Origin: an uncultured Verrucomicrobiota bacterium
Lineage (GTDB): Bacteria > Verrucomicrobiota > Verrucomicrobiia > Limisphaerales > SXTU01
NCBI GenBank assembly: GCA_903863315.1
Contig: CAIPBN010000237.1
Location: 1-30,041, forward strand
Reading direction: 5' to 3'
Length of the DNA: 30,041 nucleotides
In this document: piece by piece, positions 1-7,560 of the stretch
Layout of the letters: the number at the start of each line of letters is the position of its first letter
Numbering within the stretch: position 1 is the stretch's first letter
Translations under genes and position numbers: made by a program
Notes under the pieces: model-generated
The model's input: only the letters and a program-made list of their open reading frames with translations
Databases searched by the model: none
What the model was told of the DNA's origin: nothing

Positions 1-1
1 G

Positions 2-772
2 CGCTCGCTGGACACCGTGCTGGCCCCGCTTGATGAAATGGCCGCGCGCTCGACGGACTTTATCCGCAAGCCGCTCGGCGAGTTCGAGAGCGAAGGCCGC
101 AGCTACAGCCTGCCGCGCTACATCTACCTTGGCCCGCAAGGCGGGGGCGACACCTTGCGCATCGGCATCTTCGCGGGCATTCATGGCGACGAACCGGAAG
201 GCGCGCTGGCGCTCACACGCTTCGTCGCGGCGTTGGAGGCGAATCCGGACATCGCCAAGGGCTACGCGCTGTTCATCTATCCGATCTGCAATCCCAGCGG
301 CTTCGAGGACAACACCCGCCACGCGCGCAGCGGCCGGGACTTGAACCGCGAGTTCTGGCGGCACTCGACACAACCGGAGGTGCGGCTGCTGGAGAGCGAG
401 CTCTACCTGCACGCCTTCCACGGCATCATCACGCTGCACACGGACGACACCAGCGACGGGCTGTATGGCTTCGTCGGTTGCGATGTGCTGTCCGAATTTC
501 TCCTGGAGCCGGCGCTGGCGAGCGCCGCCGGTTTCCTGCCCCGGAATCACAACCACCAGATTGACGGCTTCCCGGCAGCCAACGGCATCATCAACCGGGG
601 CTATCAGGGAATGCTCCAATCACCGCCCGGCCTGTCGGAACGCCCGTTTGAAATCACCTTCGAGACGCCGCAACACTCGCCCGTGGAACGCCAGGTCGAG
701 GCCTTTTCCGCTGCGCTGCAAACCATCCTCACCGAATACAGCCAGTTCATCGCCTACGCGCAGAACATTTGA
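2..772 (+). CDS. Succinylglutamate desuccinylase/aspartoacylase-family zinc hydrolase (5' end may be cut)
   Basis: The protein has the M14 carboxypeptidase fold used by aspartoacylases and succinylglutamate desuccinylases, which remove acyl groups from amino acids or act on small peptides. Counting from the GTG at 17, the zinc-binding HxxE is at H56/E59 (GIHGDEPEG), the substrate-binding NP-x-G and DLNREF segments follow at about 92-113, the third zinc ligand is H141 (LHTDD), and a TFETP segment near the C-terminus supplies the likely catalytic Glu. The frame has no stop back to the window edge, so the true start may lie outside; GTG 17 or ATG 38 are internal options. No signal peptide is visible. 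The substrate cannot be told from sequence. About 70 bases separate it from the sulfate permease genes, and no functional link is evident. Confidence 0.8.
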   Translation, partial: RSLDTVLAPLDEMAARSTDFIRKPLGEFESEGRSYSLPRYIYLGPQGGGDTLRIGIFAGIHGDEPEGALALTRFVAALEANPDIAKGYALFIYPICNPSGFEDNTRHARSGRDLNREFWRHSTQPEVRLLESELYLHAFHGIITLHTDDTSDGLYGFVGCDVLSEFLLEPALASAAGFLPRNHNHQIDGFPAANGIINRGYQGMLQSPPGLSERPFEITFETPQHSPVERQVEAFSAALQTILTEYSQFIAYAQNI

Positions 773-844
773 CCTTGTTCGGTCCCCGCATCGTGTTGAA
801 CTCTCCGTTAGTCACCAGCAACTGCGCTTTTCCGTTCCCGCTAC

Positions 845-1669
845 ATGGCTGAAAAACGTTTCCGAGTCCTGCCCGGCTTTGGGCTGACGATGGGCTTCAC
901 GCTCTTTTACCTGAGCGTGCTGGTGCTCGTGCCCATCGGCGGGCTGTTTCTGCGCACGTTCAGCCTCTCGTGGGCGGACTTTTGGAGGCTCGCCACCACG
1001 GACCGCGCACTCGCGGCGTATCAGCTCACCTTCGGCGCGTCGCTCGCCGCCGCCGTCATCAACGCGGTGTTCGGCACGCTGCTGGCGTGGGTGCTGGTGC
1101 GCTATGACTTCCCGGGCCGGCGCTTCATTGACGCGCTGGTGGACTTTCCGTTCGCGCTGCCCACGGCGGTCGCGGGCCTGACGCTTGCGAATCTCTTCGC
1201 GGAGAACGGCTGGCTCGGGCAGTTCCTTGTGCCGATGGGCATCAAGGGTGCGTTCACGCCGCTGGGCGTGGTCATCGCGCTCACGTTTGTTGGAATGCCG
1301 TTCGTGGTCCGCACCTTGCAACCTGTGCTCGAACATCTCGACCGCGACGTGGAAGAAGCCGCCGCCACGCTCGGCGCGGGACGCTTGCGCACGTTCGCCA
1401 GCGTCATCGCGCCGACACTGCTGCCGCCGGTCATCACCGGCTTCGCGCTCGCGTTCGCGCGGGCCATTGGCGAATACGGCTCCATCGTCTTCATCTCCGG
1501 CAACCTCCCGATGAAGACCGAAATCGCGCCCTACCTCATCGTCATCCGGCTGGAGGAATACGACTACACCGGCGCAATGGCGCTGGCCGTGGTGCTGCTC
1601 GTCATTTCCTTCGCGCTGCTCGCCGTCATCAACGTGCTCGAACAGTGGGCCAACCGATTCTCTCGCTGA
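845..1669 (+). CDS. cysT: Sulfate ABC transporter permease CysT (CysU)
   Basis: This is one of two inner-membrane permease subunits of the sulfate/thiosulfate importer. The 274-residue protein is the usual length and has about six hydrophobic membrane segments. The cytoplasmic coupling loop that contacts CysA is clear at about 170-200 (EEAAATLGAG, then an F-x-x-V-x-x-P pattern). It is followed by the GEYGS segment and the NLPMKTEIAPYLI stretch typical of CysT. The ATG at 845 gives a sensible N-terminus, basic and then hydrophobic. cysW follows after a single base, so the two are probably translated together. No periplasmic sulfate-binding protein (CysP or Sbp) lies next to it, which is unusual for this operon. 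Confidence 0.95.
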   Translation: MAEKRFRVLPGFGLTMGFTLFYLSVLVLVPIGGLFLRTFSLSWADFWRLATTDRALAAYQLTFGASLAAAVINAVFGTLLAWVLVRYDFPGRRFIDALVDFPFALPTAVAGLTLANLFAENGWLGQFLVPMGIKGAFTPLGVVIALTFVGMPFVVRTLQPVLEHLDRDVEEAAATLGAGRLRTFASVIAPTLLPPVITGFALAFARAIGEYGSIVFISGNLPMKTEIAPYLIVIRLEEYDYTGAMALAVVLLVISFALLAVINVLEQWANRFSR

Positions 1670-1670
1670 C

Positions 1671-2606
1671 ATGTCCGCCATTCCCAAACGCCAACTCAGC
1701 GCCGGCCAGCGCAAGTCCCAGCGCGGCACGGAGGAATCGCCGTTCGTAAAGTGGCTGCTCATCACTGTCGCGCTGCTCTTCTCGCTCGTCTTCCTGCTGT
1801 TGCCGCTGGTGAACGTCTTCGCGCAGGCGTTTGCGAAGGGCTTCACGGTTTATTGGGATGCGCTCAAGCACCCAAACACCATCGCCGCGATGAAGCTCAC
1901 GCTGCTCGTCACGATCATCTGCGTGCCGCTCAACGTCCTCTTCGGCCTCGCCGCCGCATGGGCCATCACGAAGTTCGAGTTCCGCGGCAAGTCGCTGCTC
2001 ATCACGCTCATTGACCTGCCGTTCTCCGTGTCGCCCGTCGTGGCGGGTTTGATGTTCATTGTGCTGTTCGGCTTGCAAGGTTACTTCGGTGAGTGGCTGG
2101 CTGACCGCGAAATCAAAATCATCTTCGCCGTGCCCGGCATCGCGCTGGCGACGCTCTTCGTGACCTTCCCGTTTGTCGCGCGCGAGTTGATTCCCATCAT
2201 GCAGGCCGCCGGCTCGGACCAGGAGCAGTCCGCGCTCACGCTCGGCGCGAACGGCTGGCAGACCTTCTGGCATGTCACGTTGCCCAGCGTGAAGATGGGC
2301 CTGCTCTACGGCACCATCCTCTGCATCGCGCGCTGTGTCGGCGAATTCGGCGCGGTCAGCGTCGTCAGCGGCCACATCACCGGCAAGACCGACACCGTGC
2401 CGTTGCACGTTGAGAAGCTCTACAACGAGTATCAGGGTGCCGCCGCCTTCGCCGTGGCGAGCATCCTCGCGCTTGGTGCGCTGTTTACGCTGGGCTTGAA
2501 GACCTGGCTGGAATGGCGCGAAGCGAAGCTGGAAGAAAGCTCTCAGCTTGCAGCCGTCGGCCTTCAGCCGGTTGCCGACAGCTATAAGCCGATGGCTGAC
2601 GGCTGA
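1671..2606 (+). CDS. cysW: Sulfate ABC transporter permease CysW
   Basis: This is the second permease subunit, expected to pair with CysT. The protein has a charged N-terminus, about six membrane segments, the coupling-loop motif (SALTLGANGWQTFWHVTLP at about 188-206) and the GEFGAVSVVSGHI segment that marks CysW. At 311 residues it is longer than E. coli CysW (about 290). The last 20 or so residues (ending PMADG) are encoded by the palindromic repeat that begins the four-helix-bundle unit, and the TGA stop at 2604-2606 lies inside that repeat. The original C-terminus was therefore probably replaced or extended by the insertion. Confidence 0.95.
   Translation: MSAIPKRQLSAGQRKSQRGTEESPFVKWLLITVALLFSLVFLLLPLVNVFAQAFAKGFTVYWDALKHPNTIAAMKLTLLVTIICVPLNVLFGLAAAWAITKFEFRGKSLLITLIDLPFSVSPVVAGLMFIVLFGLQGYFGEWLADREIKIIFAVPGIALATLFVTFPFVARELIPIMQAAGSDQEQSALTLGANGWQTFWHVTLPSVKMGLLYGTILCIARCVGEFGAVSVVSGHITGKTDTVPLHVEKLYNEYQGAAAFAVASILALGALFTLGLKTWLEWREAKLEESSQLAAVGLQPVADSYKPMADG
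2551..2606. repeat. Imperfect hairpin at the cysW 3' end (arms A and B of unit 1)
   Basis: Arm A carries CAGCCGTCGGCCTTCAGC at 2551-2568. Arm B carries GCCGATGGCTGACGGCTGA at 2588-2606 and is largely its reverse complement. The RNA could fold into a stem just before the 4HB gene and so could lower read-through into 4HB and cysA. There is no U-tract, so it is not a classic intrinsic terminator. Confidence 0.6.
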
Positions 2607-2627
2607 CGGCCATAACTCACCTCACCC

Positions 2628-3014
2628 ATGCAAGACTTCCGACAGCTCAAGGTTTGGCAAAAGGCACATGCGCTAAACCTGGAGATTTATGCGGCCACAG
2701 CTCGCTTTCCGAGTTCAGAACTTTACGGTTTGAGCAGCCAGATGCGGCGGGCTGGCACGTCCATCACCGCCAATCTTGCCGAAGGACGAGGGCGCGGCAG
2801 CGACCCCGATTTCGCGCGCTTCGTGTTCATGGCAATGGGTTCAGCCTGCGAGTTGGAGTCGCACTTGGAGCTGGCAAAGGACCTGAAGTTCCTTTCAGAG
2901 GACTCGTATCGCACTATCCTGAACGATTTGGTCGAGGTGAAACGAATGCTTTCCGCCTTCATCACCAAACTCAGACCGAGCGCCGGCAACAAAGAGCCAA
3001 AAGCTGATGGCTGA
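2628..3014 (+). CDS. Four-helix-bundle protein (23S rRNA intervening-sequence / bAvd-like family)
   Basis: The 128-residue protein belongs to the four-helix-bundle family first known from ORFs in 23S rRNA intervening sequences and related to the accessory Avd protein of diversity-generating retroelements. Seen here are the opening DFRQLKVWQKAHAL, the central SITANLAEGRGRG motif (about 46-58) and a predominantly helical, charged remainder, all typical of the family. The cellular role of free-standing members is not established; related proteins form basic pentamers that can bind nucleic acid. It sits inside the sulfate permease operon but has no known role in sulfate transport. Its TGA stop (3012-3014) lies inside the downstream repeat arm. 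No reverse transcriptase or template/variable repeat pair is present. Confidence 0.9.
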   Translation: MQDFRQLKVWQKAHALNLEIYAATARFPSSELYGLSSQMRRAGTSITANLAEGRGRGSDPDFARFVFMAMGSACELESHLELAKDLKFLSEDSYRTILNDLVEVKRMLSAFITKLRPSAGNKEPKADG

Positions 3015-3021
3015 CGGCTGA
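3003..3021. repeat. Downstream arm C of unit 1
   Basis: GCTGATGGCTGACGGCTGA copies arm B at 2588-2606 with one mismatch, as a direct repeat flanking the 4HB gene. It lies 14 bases before the cysA start and includes the 4HB stop codon. Confidence 0.75.
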
Positions 3022-3035
3022 AAGCTTACCCTTCC

Positions 3036-4139
3036 ATGAGCATCGAGCTTAAGAACATCACCAAGCAGTTCGGCGGCGTCTCCGCCGTCAACGACGTGAG
3101 CTTCACCGTCGCCGACGGCCAGCTCGTCGCGCTGCTCGGCCCGTCCGGTTGCGGCAAGACCACCGTGTTGCGCATGATTTCCGGCCTTGAAGCGCCGACC
3201 GATGGCGAGATTTTCGTGCGCGGCAAGCGCGTCAACGACGTGCCGGTGCAGAAGCGCAACATCGGCTTCGTCTTCCAGGGCTACGCGCTCTTCAAGAGCA
3301 TGAGCGTGGCGGACAACATCGCCTTCGGCCTCAAAATCAAGAAGTGGTCGAAGCCCGACCGCATCGCACGCGTGGCCGAGTTGATTGATCTGCTCGGCTT
3401 GAAGGATTTGGAAAACCGCTTCCCCCACCAGCTTTCCGGCGGCCAGCGCCAACGCGTCGCCCTCGCCCGCGCGCTCGCGCCCAAGCCGGACGTGCTCCTG
3501 CTCGACGAACCTTTCGCCGCCGTGGACGCGAAAATCCGCCAGGAGCTGCGCGAGATGCTCGTCAACCTCCACCACGAACTGAACGTCACGACCATCTTCG
3601 TCACGCACGACCAGGAAGAGGCGATGGAAGTCAGCAACCGCATCGTCATCTTCGACAAGGGCCGGCTCGCACAAATCGGCACGCCGCGCGAGGTGTATGA
3701 GGAGCCGGCCAGCGAGTTCGTCGCGCGCTTCATCGGCGTGATGAACGTCCTCGACTGCGAGGTGCGCGAAGGCGTCGCGCGCTACGGCGGACTGGAGTTC
3801 CCCACGCACGGCGTCACCGACGGCCAGCGCCTCCGCATTGGCTTCCGTCCCTACGCCGTGCAGGTTTCCAACGACCTCACCGCCCACCGCCACTTCGCGG
3901 TCCTGCGCCACACCTACTTCCTCGGCGTCCTTCTGCGCCTCGAACTCGAACTCCCCAGCGGCCTCATCATCCGCGCCCGCATGTCGAAGGAGGAATACAC
4001 GCGGCTGCACCTCACCGAGGGCCGCGAAGTCTCCCTGCAAATCCGGCAATACCGCGTGCTTGCCCGCGAAGGGGAGTCACTACCGCCCGAGGTCTCCGTC
4101 ACCCACAGCCTGCCGCTCAGCCCGGGTGAAGGCATCTAA
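3036..4139 (+). CDS. cysA: Sulfate ABC transporter ATP-binding protein CysA
   Basis: This is the ATPase that powers the CysT/CysW importer on the cytoplasmic face. All nucleotide-binding motifs are present: Walker A GPSGCGKTT (35-43), Q-loop FQGYALF, signature LSGGQRQRVALARAL (134-148), Walker B LLLDEP (155-160) and the switch H192 (THDQEEA). A C-terminal regulatory beta domain (about 240-350) follows, as in CysA/PotA-type ATPases. The 367-residue length is normal. It is separated from cysW by the 4HB unit. It ends 9 bases from the stop of the convergent TonB-dependent receptor gene, leaving no room for a separate terminator. Confidence 0.95.
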   Translation: MSIELKNITKQFGGVSAVNDVSFTVADGQLVALLGPSGCGKTTVLRMISGLEAPTDGEIFVRGKRVNDVPVQKRNIGFVFQGYALFKSMSVADNIAFGLKIKKWSKPDRIARVAELIDLLGLKDLENRFPHQLSGGQRQRVALARALAPKPDVLLLDEPFAAVDAKIRQELREMLVNLHHELNVTTIFVTHDQEEAMEVSNRIVIFDKGRLAQIGTPREVYEEPASEFVARFIGVMNVLDCEVREGVARYGGLEFPTHGVTDGQRLRIGFRPYAVQVSNDLTAHRHFAVLRHTYFLGVLLRLELELPSGLIIRARMSKEEYTRLHLTEGREVSLQIRQYRVLAREGESLPPEVSVTHSLPLSPGEGI

Positions 4140-4148
4140 GCTCGCAGG

Positions 4149-6305
4149 CTAAAACCGCCAGTCCGCCGCAAGGATGAAGTTGCGTCCCGCTTCATTGAGG
4201 CCGGAGCCGTGGATGCGGTAGTCCTCATCCGTGAGATTTTCAATCGCCCCCGTCAGGCTGAAGCCCTTCACCGGTCGCCAGCCCGCGCGGAAGTGATAGA
4301 CCGCGAAGCCCGGCGTGCCGCCTGGCGGGATGCGCTGCGTGTCCCTCACATCGGAGGACGCGAGCTGGTTTTGCTGGGCCGAGACCGTCGCCCCCGTCTC
4401 CGCCCACCAGCGCTGCGCCGGCTCCTCATACTTGAGCGCGAATTGCGTTGTCGCCGGCATCAGCCGTGAGGCCGGTTCGCGCTGCTTCGCCGCGCCGACG
4501 GTGGCAGGAAACACGTCAATCCAGCCCTCCATCCAGGTTGCGTTCGCCCGCAACGTCCACTGCGGGTTTAGGCGCACGCTGCCGTCGAACTCGATGCCGT
4601 GGATGTGGCCGGAGCCGGAGTTCAGCTTCGTCACCTCCGCCAGGCCGCCGATGATGGCCCCGGTGGGCGTGCGGACGATGAGGTCGCTAACAAAAGTGTG
4701 AAAGTAACTCGCCTGCGCCGTGAAGCGCTCGTGCTGCACTTTCACGCCGCTCTCCAGTGTGAGGAAATGCTCTGGCTTCAGGTTCGGCTGCGGCGTCTCC
4801 AGTTCACCGGTTTGCGCGATGTCGAGGCGCGTGAGGTCGGAGAGGTTTGGCGCGCGGAAGCCTTGTGACGCCCCGGCGAAGACGTGCCAGCGGTCCTGCT
4901 CATCCACGTGCCAGATGAGGCGCGCGCTGCCGGTGAAGGCGTGCCAGGCGTCGCTCACACCGATGGTCGCACCGCCGACGGGATTGATGACTCGCGCAGC
5001 GTCCGCTGCCGCGTAGGTGAAGCGCCCGCCCAAGGACAATTCCACCCGTTCGTTCAGAAACGGAATCGTGTCCTCGGCGAACAACCCCGCCAGATGATAC
5101 GTCGCGTCGTCCGCCACCGGGCCTTGCGCGGGCGTGCCGGTCAATGCACCGGCGGCACTGTAGTTCCGCCGGAAGCTGCCCACCCAATCGTGGTAATACT
5201 CCGCGCCATAAACCCAGTGGCCCACGGGCGTTTCGCTGACAAGGTGGAGGTTCAGCCCCAGCGTCGTCACCTCGAAGCCCTGGATGGTGGAGGTCCCGGC
5301 GGCAAGCCGACGGAACTCCGTCTCGCGCTGCAAGTGATGCGACACGCTCGCGTGCGCCTCCTGCGCGAAGCCGCCCAACTGCTCCGCGTGATACTGCACA
5401 TAGCTCAAATGCCGGTTCTGGTCGTAACTCAGTATCTGGTCCGTGCCCACCGTGGTGCCGCGCCAAGGGATGCCCTGCGTGGTGCGGTGCGTGCGCCACG
5501 CGTCGTCCTGGTCCACGGTCTGATGCGCCACGATGACCCGCGCATTCGGGTTCACGTTCCACTCCACTTTCCCGTCCAGATCACGCTCCCCATAGCCCGT
5601 GGCGCTCTGCCGGCGGACCTCCTGTCCACCGCGCAAGTCGCCGTAGTCCTTCCACGAACCGCCGAGGAAGAAACCGACGTCCTTGTCAAAGTGCCCGCTC
5701 ACCTCCGCCCGCGCCGTGTGCGAACTCTCCGCTGACGACACACGATAGAACGCGCGCCGCTCCCAGCCGAAGCCATCGGCGTAGCCACCGGGTCCAACGG
5801 TCAACGCGTTGACCGTGCCGCCGATGGCGTCGCTGCCGTAATGCACGGAGGACGGTCCCTTCACCACTTCGAGCCGGGAGATGGTGAGCGGGTCCACGGT
5901 GTTCCAATACTGGTTTGGCCCCTCGCGAAATGTGGAGTTGTTGAGCCGGATGCCATCCACCAGCAGCAGCGTGCGGAAGCCGGTGAAACCGCGGATGAAC
6001 GGCGAACCTTGGCCGTGGGCGGTCTTTTGCACCATCGCCCCCGGCGTGTCGCGCAGCGCCTCCGGCAAGGAACGCGGCAGGCGCTCAGCCAGCTCCCCGG
6101 CCTCGATCGTGTTCACGATGTATGGCAGCCGCATCGGCGGGGCCTCGATACGCCGCGCGGTGATGTTGACCTCGGGAAGAACGACAAGATTCGTCACGGG
6201 CGCTGCATTGGTCCCCTTTGCGAATGCGGAACCCGCAGCTCCCAAGAGGCACAGCAGAGCCAAGCAGCGATGAACCCACATGGAACGCACCGGAACTGTC
6301 AGCAT
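4149..6305 (-). CDS. TonB-dependent outer-membrane receptor (heme/siderophore/cobalamin type)
   Basis: This is an outer-membrane beta-barrel receptor that takes up a scarce nutrient using TonB energy. The precursor has a signal peptide (from MWVHRC, cut near SAFA-KG), a probable TonB box near VLPEVNITARR and a plug domain (LPEALRDTPGAMVQ, SPFIRGFTGFRTLLLVDGI, VVKGPSSVHYGSDAIGG). A barrel of about 500 residues ends in the aromatic WRF expected for an outer-membrane protein. A FRAPNLSDLT segment followed by NLKPE matches the FRAP/NPNL boxes often seen in heme and other metal-complex receptors, but the ligand is not proven. ATG 6305 is chosen; ATG 6281 starts directly at the signal peptide. The heptamer array at 6381-6418 lies just upstream, and exbB/exbD/tonB are its upstream neighbours on the same strand. 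Confidence 0.9.
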   Translation of the reverse strand: MLTVPVRSMWVHRCLALLCLLGAAGSAFAKGTNAAPVTNLVVLPEVNITARRIEAPPMRLPYIVNTIEAGELAERLPRSLPEALRDTPGAMVQKTAHGQGSPFIRGFTGFRTLLLVDGIRLNNSTFREGPNQYWNTVDPLTISRLEVVKGPSSVHYGSDAIGGTVNALTVGPGGYADGFGWERRAFYRVSSAESSHTARAEVSGHFDKDVGFFLGGSWKDYGDLRGGQEVRRQSATGYGERDLDGKVEWNVNPNARVIVAHQTVDQDDAWRTHRTTQGIPWRGTTVGTDQILSYDQNRHLSYVQYHAEQLGGFAQEAHASVSHHLQRETEFRRLAAGTSTIQGFEVTTLGLNLHLVSETPVGHWVYGAEYYHDWVGSFRRNYSAAGALTGTPAQGPVADDATYHLAGLFAEDTIPFLNERVELSLGGRFTYAAADAARVINPVGGATIGVSDAWHAFTGSARLIWHVDEQDRWHVFAGASQGFRAPNLSDLTRLDIAQTGELETPQPNLKPEHFLTLESGVKVQHERFTAQASYFHTFVSDLIVRTPTGAIIGGLAEVTKLNSGSGHIHGIEFDGSVRLNPQWTLRANATWMEGWIDVFPATVGAAKQREPASRLMPATTQFALKYEEPAQRWWAETGATVSAQQNQLASSDVRDTQRIPPGGTPGFAVYHFRAGWRPVKGFSLTGAIENLTDEDYRIHGSGLNEAGRNFILAADWRF

Positions 6306-6333
6306 TTGAGCTCTGTCCAAATTGTGGTTCCGG
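6290..6333. promoter_or_regulatory. Inverted repeat around the receptor 1 start
   Basis: CCGGAAC at 6290-6296 and GTTCCGG at 6327-6333 are perfect 7-base arms with a 30-base gap, lying between the heptamer array and the start codon. The second receptor has a tighter GTTCCG/CGGAAC palindrome in the same relative place (17462-17478). They could be a leader-RNA stem or a second operator; this is weak evidence. Confidence 0.3.
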
Positions 6334-6380
6334 TCAGTCGAGTGCATGGCTGCGCAGTCTGGAATCAAAGGGAGAGCCGG

Positions 6381-6418
6381 GCTTCCGGTGGCTTGCGAAA
6401 AGTTTCCGCCAGTTTGCG
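6381..6418 (-). promoter_or_regulatory. Four-heptamer operator-like array S1, upstream of receptor 1
   Basis: Read on the plus strand, heptamers GCTTCCG (6381), GCTTGCG (6391), GTTTCCG (6402) and GTTTGCG (6412) follow each other at steps of 10, 11 and 10 bp. On the gene strand the consensus is CGSAARC. The same array with identical steps lies upstream of tonB (9467) and of receptor 2 (17540). The array ends about 76 bp upstream of ATG 6305. Tandem direct heptamers about one helical turn apart resemble sites for OmpR/PhoB-type regulators. Confidence 0.65.
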
Positions 6419-6465
6419 CTCAACAACGGATTCCACAGGTGGCATCGGTTGCCTTGCCGCGCGGC

Positions 6466-7098
6466 TCAAGGCTTGGCCGGCGGCTTGGCCTCCAGTTGTT
6501 TGGCCAGCGCGTTGTATTTGTCCACCAGGTCGTTGAAGTCCTTCGCCCGCTTGTTCATCTCCATGACCATGCGGTTGTGTTCGAGGGTGCGTTTGTTCAT
6601 CTCCTCGACGACGGCGGTGTGTTCCTTCGCCCGGCGCTCGATCTCCGCCACCAGCTTGTTCTGCTGGGCGGCCAGCTCGTTGAACTTGCGCACCGCGTCG
6701 TTGCGATCATTGCCCAGCTTGGCGAGCTCGGCACCCGACTGCTTCAGGCGCTCATCGCGCGTGGCCACGGCCGCCGCCCAGTTGGTGACGCTGGTCTTGA
6801 GCTGGTCGCGCTCGTTGGCGAGCTGCTTCACCTGTCGGTCCAAAGCGGCGGCCTTCGCTTCAGCCTCCTTCATGGCCGAGTTGGCAGCGGAGATTTTATC
6901 GCGGAAGGAATCCAGGTCGGAGGCTCCCCCCTTGATTTGGCGCTCCTGCTCCGCAAGCCGCGCGGCCTGCTGCTGGGAGATCTTCTGCTGCTCGTTGAGC
7001 GCCAGGTTCAACGTGCGGTTCATGCGCCACTGCGCGACGCAGAGCGCGGCCAGCGCCAGCACACCGAGGAAGTTGAACCAATGGAGGAAGCGGTTCAT
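6466..7098 (-). CDS. Membrane-anchored coiled-coil protein of the exb/ton operon
   Basis: The 210-residue protein has one N-terminal membrane segment (about 7-24, FLGVLALAALCVAQW). Nearly all of the rest is charged, Ala/Glu/Lys/Gln-rich heptad sequence, a long coiled coil (about 30-200), ending in a short AKPPAKP tail. The topology suggests an inner-membrane anchor with a periplasmic rod. Its start overlaps the exbD stop by four bases (ATGA), so it is translationally coupled to ExbD and probably works with the ExbB/ExbD motor. No enzymatic domain is recognised. A structural, spacer or TolA-like role is only a guess. Confidence 0.75.
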   Translation of the reverse strand: MNRFLHWFNFLGVLALAALCVAQWRMNRTLNLALNEQQKISQQQAARLAEQERQIKGGASDLDSFRDKISAANSAMKEAEAKAAALDRQVKQLANERDQLKTSVTNWAAAVATRDERLKQSGAELAKLGNDRNDAVRKFNELAAQQNKLVAEIERRAKEHTAVVEEMNKRTLEHNRMVMEMNKRAKDFNDLVDKYNALAKQLEAKPPAKP

Positions 7099-7523
7099 TT
7101 CGAGTCGGGCGCACGAATCTCGAAGGCCACCTTCTGGATGCCGGTGGAACGCACGAGGTCCAGCACGCGGATGACTTCACCATGCCGGGCATCCCGATCG
7201 CCGCTGATGAAGACGCGGACTTCCTCGTTGGCCTTGTGCAGGGCGGCAAGCGCCGCGACCAGCTCGTTTGCCCCGACCGGTTTGGTGTCGAGATAGGCCA
7301 GCCCGGCCTTGTCCACGGAGATGTTCACAAAGTCGCGCTTGGTGTCGCCCGTGGCGGTCGTGGCGGTGGGGAGGTTCACCTTCACGCTTTTCATGTTCAC
7401 CATGCTCAGGCTCACCAGCATGAACGCGGCGAGCAGGAAGAACATGATGTCGATCAAGGGAATGATCTCGATGCGCGCCTCGGCGCTTTCCGGCGGGAGC
7501 TTGGAGCCTAGTTTGACGGGCAT
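7095..7523 (-). CDS. exbD: Biopolymer transport protein ExbD/TolR
   Basis: This is a subunit of the proton-driven inner-membrane motor that energises TonB. The 142-residue protein has a short cytoplasmic tail, a single membrane segment (about 20-42, IIPLIDIMFFLLAAFMLVSL) with the proton-carrying Asp at D25, the same position as in E. coli ExbD, and a periplasmic domain of about 95 residues. The order tonB-exbB-exbD in one direction supports ExbD rather than TolR. It is followed with a four-base overlap by the coiled-coil gene. Confidence 0.9.
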   Translation of the reverse strand: MPVKLGSKLPPESAEARIEIIPLIDIMFFLLAAFMLVSLSMVNMKSVKVNLPTATTATGDTKRDFVNISVDKAGLAYLDTKPVGANELVAALAALHKANEEVRVFISGDRDARHGEVIRVLDLVRSTGIQKVAFEIRAPDSK

Positions 7524-7560
7524 GGAAGTAATGCGTAAGGCGTAAAACGTAAACTGGACT

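Larger units (their letters stand above)
2551..3021 (+). mobile_element. Candidate 4HB-encoding mini-element 1 (between cysW and cysA)
   Basis: This is a 471 bp unit defined by repeat arms. Arm A (2551-2568) and arm B (2588-2606) face each other and form an imperfect hairpin overlapping the end of cysW. The four-helix-bundle gene follows, and arm C (3003-3021) then repeats arm B in the same orientation with 18 of 19 bases identical. Arm A matches the reverse complement of arm C at 16 of 18 bases. No transposase is present, so any movement would need help from elsewhere. That it is mobile is an inference from its operon-splitting position and from the similar unit at 22794-23283. Confidence 0.5.

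Noticed and set aside
2628..3014. Diversity-generating retroelement, suggested by the Avd-like 4HB protein
   Set aside because: No reverse transcriptase and no template/variable repeat pair were seen anywhere in the window.
2895..4049. Long minus-strand frame opposite cysA
   Set aside because: CysA has every ABC ATPase motif; the antisense product is low-complexity and unrelated to any family. The same holds for the antisense frames opposite cysT, cysI, cysD and the beta-helix gene.
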